Below, piece after piece: positions 54,141 through 62,870 of a stretch of DNA of 64,000 nucleotides. Position 1 is the first letter of the stretch. Each line of letters starts with the position of its first letter. The notes under the pieces were generated by a model. That model was given only the letters and a program-made list of their open reading frames with translations, made no database searches and was not told where the DNA came from. Where the stretch lies: contig NZ_CP051627.1 in NCBI RefSeq assembly GCF_023208015.1, forward strand, positions 1,054,001 to 1,118,000, given 5' to 3'. Source of the stretch: Thermobifida alba. Its GTDB lineage: Bacteria; Actinomycetota; Actinomycetes; Streptosporangiales; Streptosporangiaceae. A program made the translations under genes and the position numbers.

Positions 54141-55394
54141 TCAGGTGTACCAGGTGGGCTCGGGGATCTCGTCGAGCAGGACGTAGCGCCCCACCTCGCG
54201 CCGCTTGTAGGCCACCGGGTCGTGCAGGCTGTGCGTGCGCAGGTTGCGCCAGAACCGGTCCAGGCCGACCGAGGACGCGGTGGCGCGGGCGCCGGTGACC
54301 TCGAAGATGCGGGAGGAGACCTCCAGGCCGGTGTCGATCGCGCGCTGCTTGGCCGCGGCGACGAGGACGGCGATCTCGCCGCGCTGTCGGGCGGTGACGG
54401 CCTCGCGGTCGCCGTGCAGGATCGCCGAGATCCGCTCGCCGGCCCGGTCGACCAGGGCCTCGACGGCCCACAGCTTCGACTGCAGGTCGCCGTAGGCCTC
54501 CAGGATGTACCACTCGTCGACGGCGGAGTCCTTGTTGTCCCCGCCGTAGGGCCACGGCCGCGTCGTGGAGCGGGTGTAGGCGGCCGCGGTCTCCAGCGCC
54601 CCCTGGGCGATGCCCAGGTAGAGGTTGGTGAACACGAGCTGGATGGTCGGCAGGTTCAGGGTGTTGTAGACGAGCGGGCGGAACTCGCGGTTGACGTAGC
54701 CCGCCGCGTCGTCCCAGGACACGCGCACGTTCTCGATCCGGACGCTGCCGGACTCGGTGAGGCGCTGGCCGATGTTGTCCCAGTCGTCGCCGTAGACGAT
54801 GCCGTCCTGGGCGGAGGGGACGATGGCGAAGATGTGCTTGTCCGTCCCCTCCAGCACGCCCTCCAGCACGGTGAGGTCGGAGACCTTGCTGCCGGTGGAG
54901 AAGGTCTTGCGCCCGTTGAAGACGAGCTCGTCGCCGTCGGAGGTGATGACCAGGTCCTTGTCGCGGGGGTTGACCGCGCCGCCGAAGAAGTACCGGTTGG
55001 CGGTGTAGAGCTCCTCGACCGCGGCGATCTGCTCGGGGGTGCCGAGGAAGCGCACCGCCCACGCCCACAGGTAGTGGTAGCCCAGAAGCTGGCCGATCGA
55101 CCCGTCGGCCTTGGAGATCTCCCGCTCGACGCGGTAGGCGGTCTCCCAGGTCTGCCCGCCGCCCCCGTGCTCGACCGGCCCCAGCAGGGTGACCAGTCCG
55201 GAGTCCTTGAGCAGGCGGACCTCGGAGTGGGGGGTCAGTCCGGCGTGGTCGCGTTCGACGGCGTCGACCGCGAGGACCGCGCCGACCTCGGCGGCGCGCT
55301 CCAGCCATTCCTCGGCGGTGGCCGGGGTCGGCCGGTCGCTCCAGGGGGTGTCCGGTCGGGGCAGCGTGGGCTGTTCGGTCTGCTCGGTGCTCAT
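54141..55394 (-). CDS. DszC-like flavin-dependent sulfur monooxygenase
   Basis: A 417-residue acyl-CoA dehydrogenase-fold enzyme very like dibenzothiophene monooxygenase DszC: REISKADGSIGQLLGYHYLW, FNGRKTFSTGSKVSDLTV, DDWDNIGQRLTESGSVRI, LIFANVYLGIA-like FTNLYLGIAQGALETAA, and RFWRNLRTHSLHDPVAYK. It would add oxygen to an organic sulfide or sulfoxide using FMNH2. The ATG follows GAGGAGG. Its position between SfnG-like and SfnB-like genes suggests small dialkyl sulfides or sulfones as substrates rather than dibenzothiophene. Confidence 0.9.
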   Translation of the reverse strand: MSTEQTEQPTLPRPDTPWSDRPTPATAEEWLERAAEVGAVLAVDAVERDHAGLTPHSEVRLLKDSGLVTLLGPVEHGGGGQTWETAYRVEREISKADGSIGQLLGYHYLWAWAVRFLGTPEQIAAVEELYTANRYFFGGAVNPRDKDLVITSDGDELVFNGRKTFSTGSKVSDLTVLEGVLEGTDKHIFAIVPSAQDGIVYGDDWDNIGQRLTESGSVRIENVRVSWDDAAGYVNREFRPLVYNTLNLPTIQLVFTNLYLGIAQGALETAAAYTRSTTRPWPYGGDNKDSAVDEWYILEAYGDLQSKLWAVEALVDRAGERISAILHGDREAVTARQRGEIAVLVAAAKQRAIDTGLEVSSRIFEVTGARATASSVGLDRFWRNLRTHSLHDPVAYKRREVGRYVLLDEIPEPTWYT

Positions 55395-55468
55395 GGTGCC
55401 TCCTCGTTCGTCGGCGGGATCGGGTGGGTGGACGGGCCCCGGCCTGCCGGCCGGGGCGGACGGACCGG

Positions 55469-56623
55469 TCAGGCCCGCGCGGCCCGTACGGCCTCCTCGG
55501 CGGGCGCGCCCTCGGCCAGGCGCTCGTCGACCTTCTTCTCCAGCTCGCGGATGATCGGCAGCACCTGGGAGCCGAAGTTCGCCACGTCCTCCTGGTAGTG
55601 GAGGAAGCCGAGGAGGAGCAGGTCGGCGCCGCGCGCCTTGTACTCCACGGCCCGGCGCGCGATCTGCTCGGGGGTGCCGATCAGGCGGGTGCGGAAGCCG
55701 TCGTTGTACTGCACGAGGTCGTCGAACTCGGAGTCGGCCCACATGCCCTTGCCGTCGGCGGTGGACTTGCCGGCCTGGCGGACCGCGTCGCGGAAGCCCT
55801 CCACCGCGCGCCGGTCGGCCTTGTCGATGATCTCGCGCAGCACCTCGCGGGCCTCGGCCTCGGTGTCGCGGGAGATGACGAATCCGTTGAGGCCGAAGCG
55901 CACCGTGCGCCCGGCCCGGGCGGCGTGCGCGCTGACCTCCTCGACCTGCTCGGTGAAGCCGTCGAAGTCCTTGCCGTTGGAGAAGTACCAGTCGGCGTTG
56001 CGGCCCGCGACGCCGCGGGCGGCGGTGGAGTTGCCGCCGAAGAAGACCTCGGGCAGGCCCCGGCCGGGCACGTCCAGCGGCTTGGGCTTGAGGTCGTAGC
56101 CGTGCAGCCGGTAGAAGTCGCCGACGTAGTCGCGGGGGGTGCCCTCCCAGGCGGCGCGGATGTAGCGGATGAACTCCTCGGTGCGCCGGTAGCGCTCGTC
56201 GTGCTCCAGCCACGGCTCGCCCAGCGCGGTGAACTCGCTCTTGAGCCAGCCGCTGACCACGTTGATGGCGATCCGGCCGTGGGTGAGGTGGTCGGCGGTG
56301 GCCACCCACTTGGCCAGCACGCCCGGGTGCCACAGGCCGGGGTGCACCGCCGCGATGACCCGCAGCCGCTCGGTGGCCAGGGCGAGGGCCAGGCTGAAGC
56401 TGGTCGACTCGTGCTGGTGGTCCGCGCCGTAGCTGGCGATGTAGCGCACCTGGGTGAGCGCGTACTCGAAGCCGTTGTTCTCGGCGAGGACCGCCAGCTC
56501 GCGGTTGTAGTCGTAGCCCCAGTGGGTGCGCTGCTCGATGGTGCTGGTGACCAGGCCGCCGCTGACGTTGGGGACCCAGTAGGCGAACTTCAGGGGTTCG
56601 GGGACGGGTGACTGGTCGGACAC
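55469..56623 (-). CDS. sfnG: SfnG-like sulfone monooxygenase (FMNH2-dependent)
   Basis: A 384-residue luciferase-like monooxygenase. It opens FAYWVPNVSGGLVTSTIEQRT, then YIASYGADHQHESTSFS, INVVSGWLKSEF, GEPWLEHDERYRRTEEFIRYI and FYRLHGYDLKPKPLDVPG, all close to dimethyl-sulfone monooxygenase SfnG as I recall it. That enzyme splits dimethyl sulfone to methanesulfinate and formaldehyde. The GTG start follows AAAGGAA at some distance, and a palindromic box lies 67 bases upstream, so it heads its own transcript with the two genes after it. Confidence 0.9.
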   Translation of the reverse strand: MSDQSPVPEPLKFAYWVPNVSGGLVTSTIEQRTHWGYDYNRELAVLAENNGFEYALTQVRYIASYGADHQHESTSFSLALALATERLRVIAAVHPGLWHPGVLAKWVATADHLTHGRIAINVVSGWLKSEFTALGEPWLEHDERYRRTEEFIRYIRAAWEGTPRDYVGDFYRLHGYDLKPKPLDVPGRGLPEVFFGGNSTAARGVAGRNADWYFSNGKDFDGFTEQVEEVSAHAARAGRTVRFGLNGFVISRDTEAEAREVLREIIDKADRRAVEGFRDAVRQAGKSTADGKGMWADSEFDDLVQYNDGFRTRLIGTPEQIARRAVEYKARGADLLLLGFLHYQEDVANFGSQVLPIIRELEKKVDERLAEGAPAEEAVRAARA

Positions 56624-56689
56624 GGTGGTGCTGTTCCTTTCGGGGGTCGGGGCGGCCGCGGGGCCGCACCACCAGATATACCAACTTTC

Positions 56690-56706
56690 CCTACTGAAAA
56701 AGTAGG
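56690..56706. promoter_or_regulatory. Sulfur-region palindromic box 1
   Basis: CCTACT-GAAAA-AGTAGG is a perfect palindrome in an AT-rich patch before the SfnG-like gene. Related 17-base sites lie at 60597 and 59622. On the plus strand the following T tract could also make it a weak terminator. Confidence 0.6.
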
Positions 56707-56774
56707 TTTTTGGGAGAAGGCCGGGCCCGGGCAAGGACGTGGCCGGTCGTGGCCGAAGAGGGCTCAGCGCGGCG

Positions 56775-57302
56775 TCACAGCGCCGCGAACCCGCCGAAGG
56801 AGCCGCGGTGGTAGAGGAGCGGGGGCCGGGAGGCGTCGTGGACCGCGCTGTGCACCACGCGGCCCACCACCAGCCAGTGGTCGCCGATGAGCTGGGTGTC
56901 GTACCTGCGGCACACCAGCCGCGCGGCCACCCCCTCCAGGGCGGGCGTCCCGTCCAGGCCGTAGGACCAGCGGGTCGGCGGCGCGAAGCGGTCCACGCCC
57001 TTGGCCGCGAAGCGCGCCGCCAGGTCGGCCTGGTCCTCGCCCAGCAGGTGCACGCTGAAGGAGTCCGCCCGGCTCAGGTGCGTCCACGTCGACGAGGTGG
57101 TGGCGATGTAGAAGGAGACCAGCGGCGGGTTGAGGCTGACGCTGGTGAAGGACGTGGCGGTCAGCCCCACCGGCCGGCCCGCGACGTCGGCCGTGACGAT
57201 GACGACCCCGGCGGGGTGCTGGCGCAGGAGCTGGCGGAACTGCTCGGCGCTGACCTCGTCGCGGGGCTGCGCGGGGCGCAGGGCGGTGTCGGGGTTGCCC
57301 AT
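56775..57302 (-). CDS. Flavin reductase domain protein (DszD/HpaC type)
   Basis: A 175-residue flavin:NAD(P)H reductase-like protein. It shows HPAGVVIVTADVAGRPVGLTATSFTSVSLNPPLVSFYIA, SFSVHLLGEDQ and GDHWLVVGRVV, which define the split-barrel flavin reductase family. It would supply FMNH2 to the monooxygenases encoded around it. The ATG follows GAGGAGG. Confidence 0.92.
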   Translation of the reverse strand: MGNPDTALRPAQPRDEVSAEQFRQLLRQHPAGVVIVTADVAGRPVGLTATSFTSVSLNPPLVSFYIATTSSTWTHLSRADSFSVHLLGEDQADLAARFAAKGVDRFAPPTRWSYGLDGTPALEGVAARLVCRRYDTQLIGDHWLVVGRVVHSAVHDASRPPLLYHRGSFGGFAAL

Positions 57303-57343
57303 CGGGACCTCCTCGGTGTGCGGTCTGGTGGGAGCCGGGGCGG

Positions 57344-57886
57344 TCACACGGCCGCCCGGCTGCGGCGGGGCGAGCGGATCTGGGGCGCGACCCGCTCGGC
57401 CCAGGGAGCCAGCACGGCGTCCAGGTCGGGGCCGGAGGCCCCGTCGCGCGGAACGGTGTCCTGGAGGACGGCCAGGCCGGGGGAGGGCACGTGCGCGCCG
57501 AGCTCGACGAGCAGCGGGCGCAGGTGGACCTCCACGGCGAGTGTATGGGCGGGGGATCCCATGACCAGCAGGGGCAGGGCGGTGACGCCGGAGAGGGCGC
57601 CGCCGGGCAGCAGGTCCAGGAAGACCTTGAGCAGGCCGGTGTAGGTGGCCTTGTAGGTCGGGCTCGCCACGACGAGCAGCTCGGCCCCGGTCACCCGCTC
57701 CAGCGCCTCGGCGACCTCCGGGGGAGGACCGGGCAGGAGCAGGGACGGGGCCAGGGCGGCCAGGTCGACGAGGTCGGGGTCGCCCGGCAGGCCCAGGGCC
57801 GAGGCCACGTGGCGGGCCGCGGCCAGCGCCGCGGTGGCGGTGCGGGACCCCGGGCGGGGGTTCCCGACGAGGACGGTGACGGACAC
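57344..57886 (-). CDS. NADPH-dependent FMN reductase (SsuE/MsuE type)
   Basis: A 180-residue flavodoxin-fold reductase. It starts VTVLVGNPRPGSRT, the FMN-phosphate loop, and has LLVVASPTYKATYTGLLKVFLDLLPGGAL and PLLVMGSPAHTLAVEVHLRPLL, typical of SsuE/MsuE. It gives FMNH2 to the SsuD-like enzyme encoded 17 bases upstream. The GTG follows AGGAG. Confidence 0.92.
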   Translation of the reverse strand: MSVTVLVGNPRPGSRTATAALAAARHVASALGLPGDPDLVDLAALAPSLLLPGPPPEVAEALERVTGAELLVVASPTYKATYTGLLKVFLDLLPGGALSGVTALPLLVMGSPAHTLAVEVHLRPLLVELGAHVPSPGLAVLQDTVPRDGASGPDLDAVLAPWAERVAPQIRSPRRSRAAV

Positions 57887-57903
57887 GGTGGTTTCTCCTG
57901 TTC

Positions 57904-59067
57904 TCAGGTCGTGGCGGCCGGGACCCGCGGGGCGCCCAGGAAGGGCACGTGCGCGGACGCGGCCTCGGGCCCGGCTCCGGGATGCTGCCACAGGCCGCGC
58001 CTGCGCAGCAGCGGCAGGACCCCCTCGCCGAACCAGTAGGCCTCCTCCAGGTGGGGGTAGCCGGAGAGGACGAACTCGGTGATGCCCAACCGGTGGTACT
58101 CCTCGATGCGGTCGGCCACCTCGGTGTGGCTGCCCACGAGGGCGGTTCCCGCTCCGCCGCGGGCCAGCCCGACGCCGGCCCACAGGTTGGGGTGGACCTC
58201 CAGGTTGTCGCGGCGGCCGCCGTGCAGGGCGAGCATGCGGCGCTGCCCCTCGGACTCGCTGCGCGCCAGCCCCGCCTGGATCTGCGCCACGGTGTCGGCG
58301 GGTAGGCGCTCCAGCAGCCGCTCGGCCTCGCGCCAGGCCTCGGCGGAGGTGTCGCGGGTGATGACGTGCAGGCGGATCCCGTACTCCAGGCTCCGCCCGG
58401 CCTCGGCGGCCAACTGCCGCACCCGGTCGAGCTTGTCGGCGACCGCCGCGGGCGGCTCGCCCCAGGTCAGGTAGGTGTCGACGCGGCGCGCCGCCACCCG
58501 GAGCGCGGCGGGGGAGGAGCCGCCGAAGTAGAGGCGGGGCCGGGGGTCGGGGGGACGGTGCAGCGCCGCCCCCTCGACCACCAGGTGCTCTCCGCTGAAG
58601 TCGACGGTCCGGCCCTCCCACAGCCGGGTCACGATCCGCAGGAACTCGTCGGTGCGGGCGTAGCGTTCCTCCTTGTCGAGGAAGTCGCCGTAGGCGCGCT
58701 GCTCCGCGCTCTCCCCGCCGGTGACCACGTTGAGCAGCAGGCGGCCCCCGCTGAGCCGCTGGTAGGTCGCGGCCATCTGCGCGGCCAGGGTGGGCGAGAC
58801 CAGCCCGGGGCGGAAGGCCACCAGGAACTTCAGCCGCTGGACCGTGCCCAGCAGCGACGCGGTGGTCACCCAGGCGTCCTCGCACCAGGCGCCGGTCGGG
58901 GTCAGCACCCCCTCGAAGCCCAGTTGCTCGGCGGCCCGGGCCACCTGGAGGAGGTAGCCGAAGGACGGCTCCCGGGAGCGCCACGCCGAGGCGGTCTCCG
59001 TGACGGGGTCGACGATGCCACGGCTGTCGCCCTGGGTGGGCAGGAACCAGTGGAACGTCAGGGACAT
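57904..59067 (-). CDS. SsuD-like FMNH2-dependent alkanesulfonate monooxygenase
   Basis: A 387-residue luciferase-family enzyme. Motifs: FHWFLPTQGDSRGIV, LGFEGVLTPTGAWCEDAW, LLLNVVTGGESAEQRAYGDFLDKEERYARTDEF (in pieces), FGGSSPAALRVAARRVDTYLTWGEP and TALVGSHTEVADRIEEY. It releases sulfite from alkanesulfonates. It follows the winged-helix regulator by 61 bases and precedes the FMN reductase gene, a standard ssu arrangement. Confidence 0.92.
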   Translation of the reverse strand: MSLTFHWFLPTQGDSRGIVDPVTETASAWRSREPSFGYLLQVARAAEQLGFEGVLTPTGAWCEDAWVTTASLLGTVQRLKFLVAFRPGLVSPTLAAQMAATYQRLSGGRLLLNVVTGGESAEQRAYGDFLDKEERYARTDEFLRIVTRLWEGRTVDFSGEHLVVEGAALHRPPDPRPRLYFGGSSPAALRVAARRVDTYLTWGEPPAAVADKLDRVRQLAAEAGRSLEYGIRLHVITRDTSAEAWREAERLLERLPADTVAQIQAGLARSESEGQRRMLALHGGRRDNLEVHPNLWAGVGLARGGAGTALVGSHTEVADRIEEYHRLGITEFVLSGYPHLEEAYWFGEGVLPLLRRRGLWQHPGAGPEAASAHVPFLGAPRVPAATT

Positions 59068-59128
59068 GAGGTGTTTCCTTCCGGGATCGGAGCGGTCCGC
59101 GCAGGCGGGGGAGCCCCCGGGGCGGGGG

Positions 59129-59590
59129 TCACCGGGGCCGGTAGACGTAGCCGACCCGCCGTACGGTGACCAGCCGGTCGCCCAGGTCGCCGAGCTTGCG
59201 GCGGATCCGGTGGACGTGGACGTCCACCGACCGGGCCGTGGTGGGCGATCCGGGCGACCAGACCTGGTCCAGCAGCTCCTGGCGGGTGAACACCCGCCCC
59301 GGCGCCGCGACCAGGTGCGCCAGGAGGCGGAACTCCTGGTAGGAGAGGGACACGGGGACGCCGCGCACCCACACCCGCCACGAGGCCCGGTCGATGACGA
59401 GGGAGTCGTCCGCGGAGCCGCCGTCGGCGGGGACCCCGCCGACGGTCGACGCCTCCACGACGTGGCCGACGACGACCATGACTCTGCGCAGATCCTCCAG
59501 GGGGATCACGCCGAGCAGCCGCTCCTCGTCGTGCCGGGACGGCACGGCGTCGGCGCGGAGCACCGGGCGGTGGGTGTCGCTGGTGGTCAT
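59129..59590 (-). CDS. OmpR-type winged-helix protein without receiver
   Basis: A 153-residue protein. Residues about 70-152 form an OmpR/PhoB winged helix (LSYQEFRLLAHLVAAPGRVFTRQELLDQVW, ARSVDVHVHRIRRKLG, TVRRVGYVYRP). The first 65 residues do not contain a phospho-acceptor receiver and look unstructured or novel. It is therefore not a normal two-component regulator. As the first gene of the sulfonate/sulfone unit, next to box 59622-59638, it is a candidate regulator of sulfur use. Confidence 0.82.
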   Translation of the reverse strand: MTTSDTHRPVLRADAVPSRHDEERLLGVIPLEDLRRVMVVVGHVVEASTVGGVPADGGSADDSLVIDRASWRVWVRGVPVSLSYQEFRLLAHLVAAPGRVFTRQELLDQVWSPGSPTTARSVDVHVHRIRRKLGDLGDRLVTVRRVGYVYRPR

Positions 59591-59621
59591 GACACCATCA
59601 TGGGCCAATAACCCAATTAAG

Positions 59622-59638
59622 TCTACCTGTTTAGTCGG
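59622..59638. promoter_or_regulatory. Sulfur-region box 2 (diverged)
   Basis: On the minus strand CCGACTAAACAGGTAGA matches CCTACTGAAAAAGTAGG at 12 of 17 positions. It lies in the AT-rich gap between the winged-helix gene and the IclR gene and could serve both. Confidence 0.4.
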
Positions 59639-59780
59639 TTTTTATGCCGGGGGTCCGCCGGACCGGCCGCGCAGGCCCTCTCCGCCCGCTCCGGCGGCGG
59701 GCCGGAGTTGGGTAGGCTGCGCTGGGATCGGCGCGGCGGCGCGGCCGGTCGCGCCGCGGGCCGACACGGAGGAGCACGCG

Positions 59781-60536
59781 ATGGCGGAGGAGTCCCGTCC
59801 GGCGGGAGCCCAGGCGGTGGTGCGGGCGCTGCGGGTGCTGCACTGCTTCCGCGACCACGGGCCCGAGCTCGGGGCGACCGACATCGCCCGCATCCTGGAC
59901 CTGCGGACCAGCACCGCACACCGACTGGTGCGCACCCTGGCCGCGGAGGGGTTCCTGGAACAGGCCCCCGGCACCGCCCGCTACCGGCTGGGGGCCTCCG
60001 TCGCCGAACTGGGGCAGGTGCTCTACCGGCAGCGCGGGCTCCACCGGGCCGAGCCGCTGCTCGCCAGCCTGGCCGAGGTCACGCGGACCTCTCCCGGCCT
60101 GGCCGTCCACAGCGGGCGGCGCGCCGTCGTCGTCGTGGGCGGCCCCGCCGACCCCGAGTCCGGACTCGGGGTGAGCATCCCCCTGCACGCCTCGGCGATG
60201 GGCAAGGTCCTGGTCGCCTGGAACCCCGACTTCGACGTCGCCGACCTGGGCGAGCTGCCCGCGCTGACCCCGCGGACCATCACCGACCCCCGGCGCCTGC
60301 GCGCCGAGCTGGAGCGGGTGCGCGAACGCGGCTACGCCCTCAACGACGAGGAGCAGGCCCTCGGCAAGCGCACGGTCGCCGTGCCGCTGGCCGACGAGTA
60401 CGGCCAGGTCCAGATGGCGCTGGCGCTGCGCGCCGACACCGAGGGGCTGCCGCTGGAGCGCGTCCCCGAGCTCGCCGAGATCGGGCGCGAGTACGCGCTG
60501 GCCTTCCAGCGGGTGCTGCTGCGCCCCGCCCGCTGA
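59781..60536 (+). CDS. IclR-family regulator
   Basis: A 251-residue regulator. N-terminal wHTH: AVVRALRVLHCFRDHGPELGATDIARILDLRTSTAHRLVRTLAAEGFLEQ (in pieces, residues about 13-62). The C-terminal IclR effector domain has PLHASAMGKVLVAW and GYALNDEEQALGKRTVAVPL. IclR proteins sense small metabolites. It lies between the two sulfur operons and probably controls the divergent or downstream transporter genes. The ATG follows GGAGGAG. Confidence 0.93.
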   Translation: MAEESRPAGAQAVVRALRVLHCFRDHGPELGATDIARILDLRTSTAHRLVRTLAAEGFLEQAPGTARYRLGASVAELGQVLYRQRGLHRAEPLLASLAEVTRTSPGLAVHSGRRAVVVVGGPADPESGLGVSIPLHASAMGKVLVAWNPDFDVADLGELPALTPRTITDPRRLRAELERVRERGYALNDEEQALGKRTVAVPLADEYGQVQMALALRADTEGLPLERVPELAEIGREYALAFQRVLLRPAR

Positions 60537-60596
60537 GTCCGGCGGACCACGGACCCCTGTGACCTGGGCCTCTTTGTCGCCCTATTTCCTATAAAA

Positions 60597-60639
60597 CCTA
60601 CTGAATAAGTTGACAATCCCATTATGTGGGAAATACGGT
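60597..60639 (+). promoter_or_regulatory. Promoter of the sulfonate transporter operon with sulfur box 3
   Basis: CCTACTGAATAAGT (60597-60610) repeats 13 of 14 bases of the box at 56690 and touches a perfect -35 TTGACA (60610-60615). TACGGT follows 18 bases later (60634-60639) as a possible -10. A repressor bound here would block the promoter. Confidence 0.6.
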
Positions 60640-60726
60640 GTGCCTGCCCGTCCGACACGAAGCGCGCCGCCGCCCCGCGGCTGCCCGGCGCCTCGCCCCC
60701 GTCCGTCACCACCCCTTGGAGGCCCC

Positions 60727-61803
60727 ATGGCCGAGGAAGTCCTCTGGTACGTCGTTCCCCAGGACGGCCCCTACCCCTGGGAGCCCGAGGGACGCAGGGA
60801 GGTCGACCGCGAGTACCTGCAAGACCTCGCCCGCAGCATCGACCGGCTCGGCTACTCGGGAGCGCTGCTGGCCACCGCCGCCCACGACGTGTGGATCCTG
60901 GGCGCCGCCCTGGCCGACGTCACCACCCGGCTGCGCCCCCTGGTCGCGGTCCACCCCGGGCTCATCTCACCCGTGCTGCTGGCCAAGATGGCCCTGACCT
61001 TCGACCACCTCTTCGGCGGGCGCCTGGCCGTCAACGTCATCAACGGCGACACCCGCACCCTGAGCACCTACGGCCTGCACCTGGACCACGACGAGCGCTA
61101 CGCGCTGGCCCGCGAGTACTGGTCGGTGTTCCGGCGGCTGACCGCCGGGGAGACCGTGGACTTCCACGGCGACCACATCGACGTCACCGGCGCCGGCAGC
61201 GGGTTCGGCCTGGAACCGGTGTAGCGGCCGCACGTCCCCCTGTGGTTCGGCGGCTCCTCCGAACCCGGCCTGGACCTGGCCGCCGAACTCGTCGACGTCT
61301 ACCTGTCCTGGGGAGAGCCCCCGGCCCAGCTCAAGGAGAAGATCGACCGGCTGCGCGCCAAGGCCGCCCGCCACGGCCGCACCCTGCGCTTCGGCCTGCG
61401 CGTCCACCTCATCGTCAAGGACACCGACGCCGAGGCGTGGGCCTACGCCGACCACCTGCTCAAGGTCACCCGGCCCGAGACCTTCGCCCGCCAGATCGAC
61501 CTGGCCAGGAGGTCCGACTCCGTGGGCCAGAGCCGCCAGGTGCAGTCCCACCGGGGCCGCGTCCCCGACCGGGCCAAGGACATCGAGGTCTACCCCAACG
61601 TCTGGCCCGGGATGGGACTGCTGCGCCCCGGCCCCGGAACCGCCCTGGTCGGCTCGCACGCCAGCGTCGTCGAACGCCTCCAGGAGTTCGAGGCCCTGGG
61701 CGTGGACACCTTCATCCTCTCCGGCAACCCGCTGCTGGAGGAGGCCCAGCACATCGCCGAGACGATCCTCCCCCACCTCGGCGTCCCCGCCCCCCGGCCC
61801 TGA
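60727..61803 (+). pseudogene. SsuD-like monooxygenase broken by an in-frame TAG
   Basis: Read through, this is a 358-residue luciferase-family alkanesulfonate monooxygenase: GYSGALLATAAHDVW, GRLAVNVINGDTRTLSTYGLHLDHDERYALAREYW (in pieces), then VPLWFGGSSEPGLDLAAELVDVYLSWGEP and TALVGSHASVVERLQEF. A TAG at 61222-61224 (codon 166) interrupts it exactly where relatives have a residue before RPHVPLW; CAG to TAG is one C-to-T change. The frame is otherwise intact, so it is a very recent nonsense mutation, a sequence error or a suppressed stop. It heads the transporter operon. Confidence 0.88.
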
Positions 61804-61836
61804 CCGCACACCCCCGTCACGGAAGCGAACACTCCC

Positions 61837-62841
61837 ATGAACCCCTTCACCCGAAGCGCCGCCGCGGCGCTGACCCTGCTGACCGCCGCCCTGGCCCTCA
61901 CCGCCTGCGGGCCCGAGGAGGAGTCCCCCTCCGGCGGAGCGGTCATCCGCATCGGCGACCCCGGCAACGTCGGCCCCCTCGCCTACGCCAAGCGCGAGGG
62001 CATCTTCGAGGACCGCCTCGCCGAGGTCGGCGCGACCATCGAGTGGGGCGGCTCCTACGCCTCCTTCACCGCCGCCTCCGACGCCCTCAAGTCCGGCGAC
62101 CTCAACGTCCAGCAGGGCGCCGTCTCCCCCGCGGTCGGCTCCCTGGCCAGCACCGACGACCTGCGCATCTTCATCGTCGCGGACCTCGTCGGCGACCCCG
62201 CGCCGCTGCGCGACGGCCTCGTGGTGCCCCCCGACAGCGACATCCGGACCGTCGCCGACCTGAAGGGGCGCAGGGTCGCCGTCAACCAGGCCGGAAAGGG
62301 CGAGTACCTGCTGCTGCGCGCCCTGGAGGCCGAGGGCGTCGACCCCGACGAGGTCGAACGCGTCTACCTCAACCCGCAGGAGGGGGCGGCGGCCTTCGCC
62401 TCCGGCAAGGTGGACGCCTGGTGGGCGATCGTGGACGCCTACCCCGAGGCCGTCGCCAACGGCGCCAGGACCGTCGTCACCAGCCGGGACATCGACGACG
62501 CGGACCTCAACGTCTTCGTCGCCCGCAAGGACCTGCTGGAGGAGCACCCCGAGGCCGCCGAGGTGTTCTTCGAGGTCCTCAACGAGCTCATCGAGGAGGG
62601 CCGCAGCCGGCCCGAGAAGTTCCAGAACGTGTTCCTCGACCAGGGCCCCACCGCCCTGGACGGCGACCGCCTCGCCGAGAGCGTCGAGCTGACCAGGGCC
62701 GCGACCTCCTACCGCTACCCCACCGAGGAGGACCTGGCCCGCATCGAGAGCGTCGCCGCGACCTTCGTCGACCACGGACTGCTCGACGGGCCGGTCAACG
62801 CCTCCGACATCGTCTTCGACCTGCCCGCCGCCCTGGACTGA
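61837..62841 (+). CDS. Sulfonate ABC transporter binding lipoprotein (SsuA-like)
   Basis: A 334-residue exported lipoprotein (lipobox LALTAC, about residue 24). The fold is SsuA/TauA-like: IRIGDPGNVGPLAYAKREGIFEDRL, IEWGGSYASFTAASDALKSGDLNVQ, TVADLKGRRVAVNQAGKGEYLLLRAL and AFASGKVDAWWAIVDAY. It binds alkanesulfonates or related organosulfur anions. It lies 33 bases after the broken monooxygenase gene and before the permease. Confidence 0.92.
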   Translation: MNPFTRSAAAALTLLTAALALTACGPEEESPSGGAVIRIGDPGNVGPLAYAKREGIFEDRLAEVGATIEWGGSYASFTAASDALKSGDLNVQQGAVSPAVGSLASTDDLRIFIVADLVGDPAPLRDGLVVPPDSDIRTVADLKGRRVAVNQAGKGEYLLLRALEAEGVDPDEVERVYLNPQEGAAAFASGKVDAWWAIVDAYPEAVANGARTVVTSRDIDDADLNVFVARKDLLEEHPEAAEVFFEVLNELIEEGRSRPEKFQNVFLDQGPTALDGDRLAESVELTRAATSYRYPTEEDLARIESVAATFVDHGLLDGPVNASDIVFDLPAALD

Positions 62842-62870
62842 CCCAGACGCCCACCCGCCGGGAGCATCCC

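Noticed and set aside
54141-55394. Dibenzothiophene desulfurisation (dsz) operon
   Set aside because: The DszC-like gene is convincing, but no DszA-DszB pair is present and the neighbours are of sulfone/sulfonate type.
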